NCBI GenBank assembly: GCA_019347725.1
Contig: JAHWKV010000080.1
Coordinates: 1 to 5,878, forward strand
Length of the DNA: 5,878 nucleotides
Reading direction: 5' to 3'
Source: Actinomycetota bacterium
Lineage (GTDB): Bacteria > Actinomycetota > CADDZG01 > JAHWKV01
Both the position numbers and the translations under genes were made by a program. Below, piece by piece: positions 5,208 to 5,878 of this stretch. Numbering within the stretch: position 1 is the stretch's first letter; every line of letters begins with the position of its first letter. The notes under the pieces were generated by a model. It was given only the letters and a program-made list of their open reading frames with translations, was not told where the DNA came from and searched no databases.

Positions 5208-5878
5208 ATGGGCCACCCGGTTAGGTGCTTGGTCGTCGACGACGGCTCTTCCGACGACACCGCCGCCGTGGCGCGGCTGGGCGGCGCTCGAGTCGTCTCC
5301 CACGAGGCTACACAAGGCCTTGGCGCCGCGGTACGAACCGGCCTGTCCGAGGCGCTGGAGATGGGCGCGGTGGTGGTCGCCTTTTGCGACGCCGACACCG
5401 AATACGATCCTGCGGAGCTCGACGTACTGGCTCGCCCGATTCTCGAGGGCGTAGCGGATTTCGTGTCTGGCTCGCGCTTTGCGGGCGGCAGCCGGCGCAT
5501 GAAGGCTCACCGAATGCTAGGCAATCGCGTGTTGTCGGTCTTGCTGTCGGCTTGTGCTCGCCGATGGATCTCGGATGGACAGAGCGGCTACCGGGCTTTC
5601 TCCTCGGACGCAGCGGCCCAGGCCCAGGTGGTCCACGACTACAACTATGCGCAGGTACTCACCTTGGATCTGCTGGCCAAGGGATTTGTATATATGGAGA
5701 CGCCGATATCCTATCGATTCCGCACCCAGGGCAAGTCGTTCGTCAAACTCCTTCCCTACCTCAGAGCCGTCGTACCCTCCGTTTATCGACAGATAAACGG
5801 CCCCTCACCTGCGGCTGTCGTGCATACTGAGATCCGGGTTGCCAAACTTTCAGACTGCGGTGACCATGATAGATCGGA
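5208..5878 (+). CDS. Family 2 glycosyltransferase (polyprenyl-phosphate sugar transferase-like), 5' end broken or re-initiated, 3' end outside window
   Basis: From ATG 5208 the frame gives 223 residues and is still open at the right edge; the GT2 domain itself starts earlier, at about 5130, before the TAG. Visible marks are VVDDGSSDDT at 9-18, the second GT-A strand motif with nucleotide-binding acids; GLGAAVRTGL at 37-46; CDADTEYDP at 60-68, containing the metal-binding D-x-D; a GSRF motif; DGQSGYRAF, matching the D-x-x-SG-[FY]-R-x-F element of DPM1/DPG-synthase-like enzymes; and TQGKSFVKLLPYLRAV, matching their usual end. Such enzymes move a sugar from a nucleotide sugar to a polyprenyl phosphate or related lipid at the cytoplasmic face. 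Starting at 5208 drops the first beta strand and the P-A-x-N-E motif, so this version is probably inactive unless readthrough supplies them. No other lesion is seen, so decay is recent or absent. The last 25 or so residues beyond the domain are unrecognised. Confidence 0.7.
   Translation, partial: MGHPVRCLVVDDGSSDDTAAVARLGGARVVSHEATQGLGAAVRTGLSEALEMGAVVVAFCDADTEYDPAELDVLARPILEGVADFVSGSRFAGGSRRMKAHRMLGNRVLSVLLSACARRWISDGQSGYRAFSSDAAAQAQVVHDYNYAQVLTLDLLAKGFVYMETPISYRFRTQGKSFVKLLPYLRAVVPSVYRQINGPSPAAVVHTEIRVAKLSDCGDHDRS

Noticed and set aside
5866..5878. ATG at 5866 as the start of a next gene
   Set aside because: Only four codons are visible, with no clear Shine-Dalgarno, and the glycosyltransferase frame is still open there.
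1..5878. CRISPR array, insertion sequence, tRNA or rRNA
   Set aside because: No spaced direct repeats of the needed length, no transposase frame or flanking inverted repeats, and no cloverleaf or rRNA core sequence were seen.

Overview
The window is a high-GC, densely packed bacterial segment. It carries a ferric-iron ABC importer operon followed by a membrane-protein/glycosyltransferase locus. A monoderm high-GC bacterium, probably Actinomycetota, is the best guess. The reasons are the solute-binding protein's lipobox, TTG and GTG starts, one gene that looks leaderless, and DtxR/IdeR-like TTAGGT sites. This is inference; no rRNA or marker gene is present.

Layout. Bases 1-151 (minus strand) hold the start of a secreted or membrane-anchored protein of unknown function that runs off the left edge. 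Bases 152-311 are a divergent promoter region with two CCTAA half-sites and a possible 13-codon leader ORF. Bases 312-4097 (plus strand) are a three-gene FbpABC/FutABC-type operon: lipoprotein ferric-binding protein, two-domain permease (38-base overlap) and ATPase (ATGA overlap). All the expected FutA-type iron ligands are visible. The ATPase carries an unusual four-cysteine cluster between its nucleotide-binding and C-terminal domains. Bases 4098-4157 form a 60-base spacer with a candidate promoter ending almost exactly at the next ATG. TTAGGT sites there resemble an iron box and partly match the site upstream of the operon.

Bases 4158-5162 encode a flippase-like (UPF0104, lysylphosphatidylglycerol-synthase TM-like) membrane protein. 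Its frame runs straight into a family 2 glycosyltransferase domain of the dolichyl/polyprenyl-phosphate sugar transferase kind, open to the window's right edge. The two are separated only by one TAG codon, which stands exactly where the conserved Glu of the GT2 P-A-x-N-E motif is expected. TAG ends two other genes here normally, so global reassignment is unlikely. The locus is either a recently broken fusion gene, a sequencing error, a readthrough site, or a gene split with re-initiation at ATG 5208, which has a good Shine-Dalgarno.

Working together: the lipoprotein captures Fe(III) outside the membrane, the permease and ATPase import it, and the shared TTAGGT sites suggest that metal status may also control the flippase/glycosyltransferase locus. 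That second locus probably makes or moves a lipid-linked sugar or cell-envelope glycolipid, but its substrate cannot be read from the sequence.
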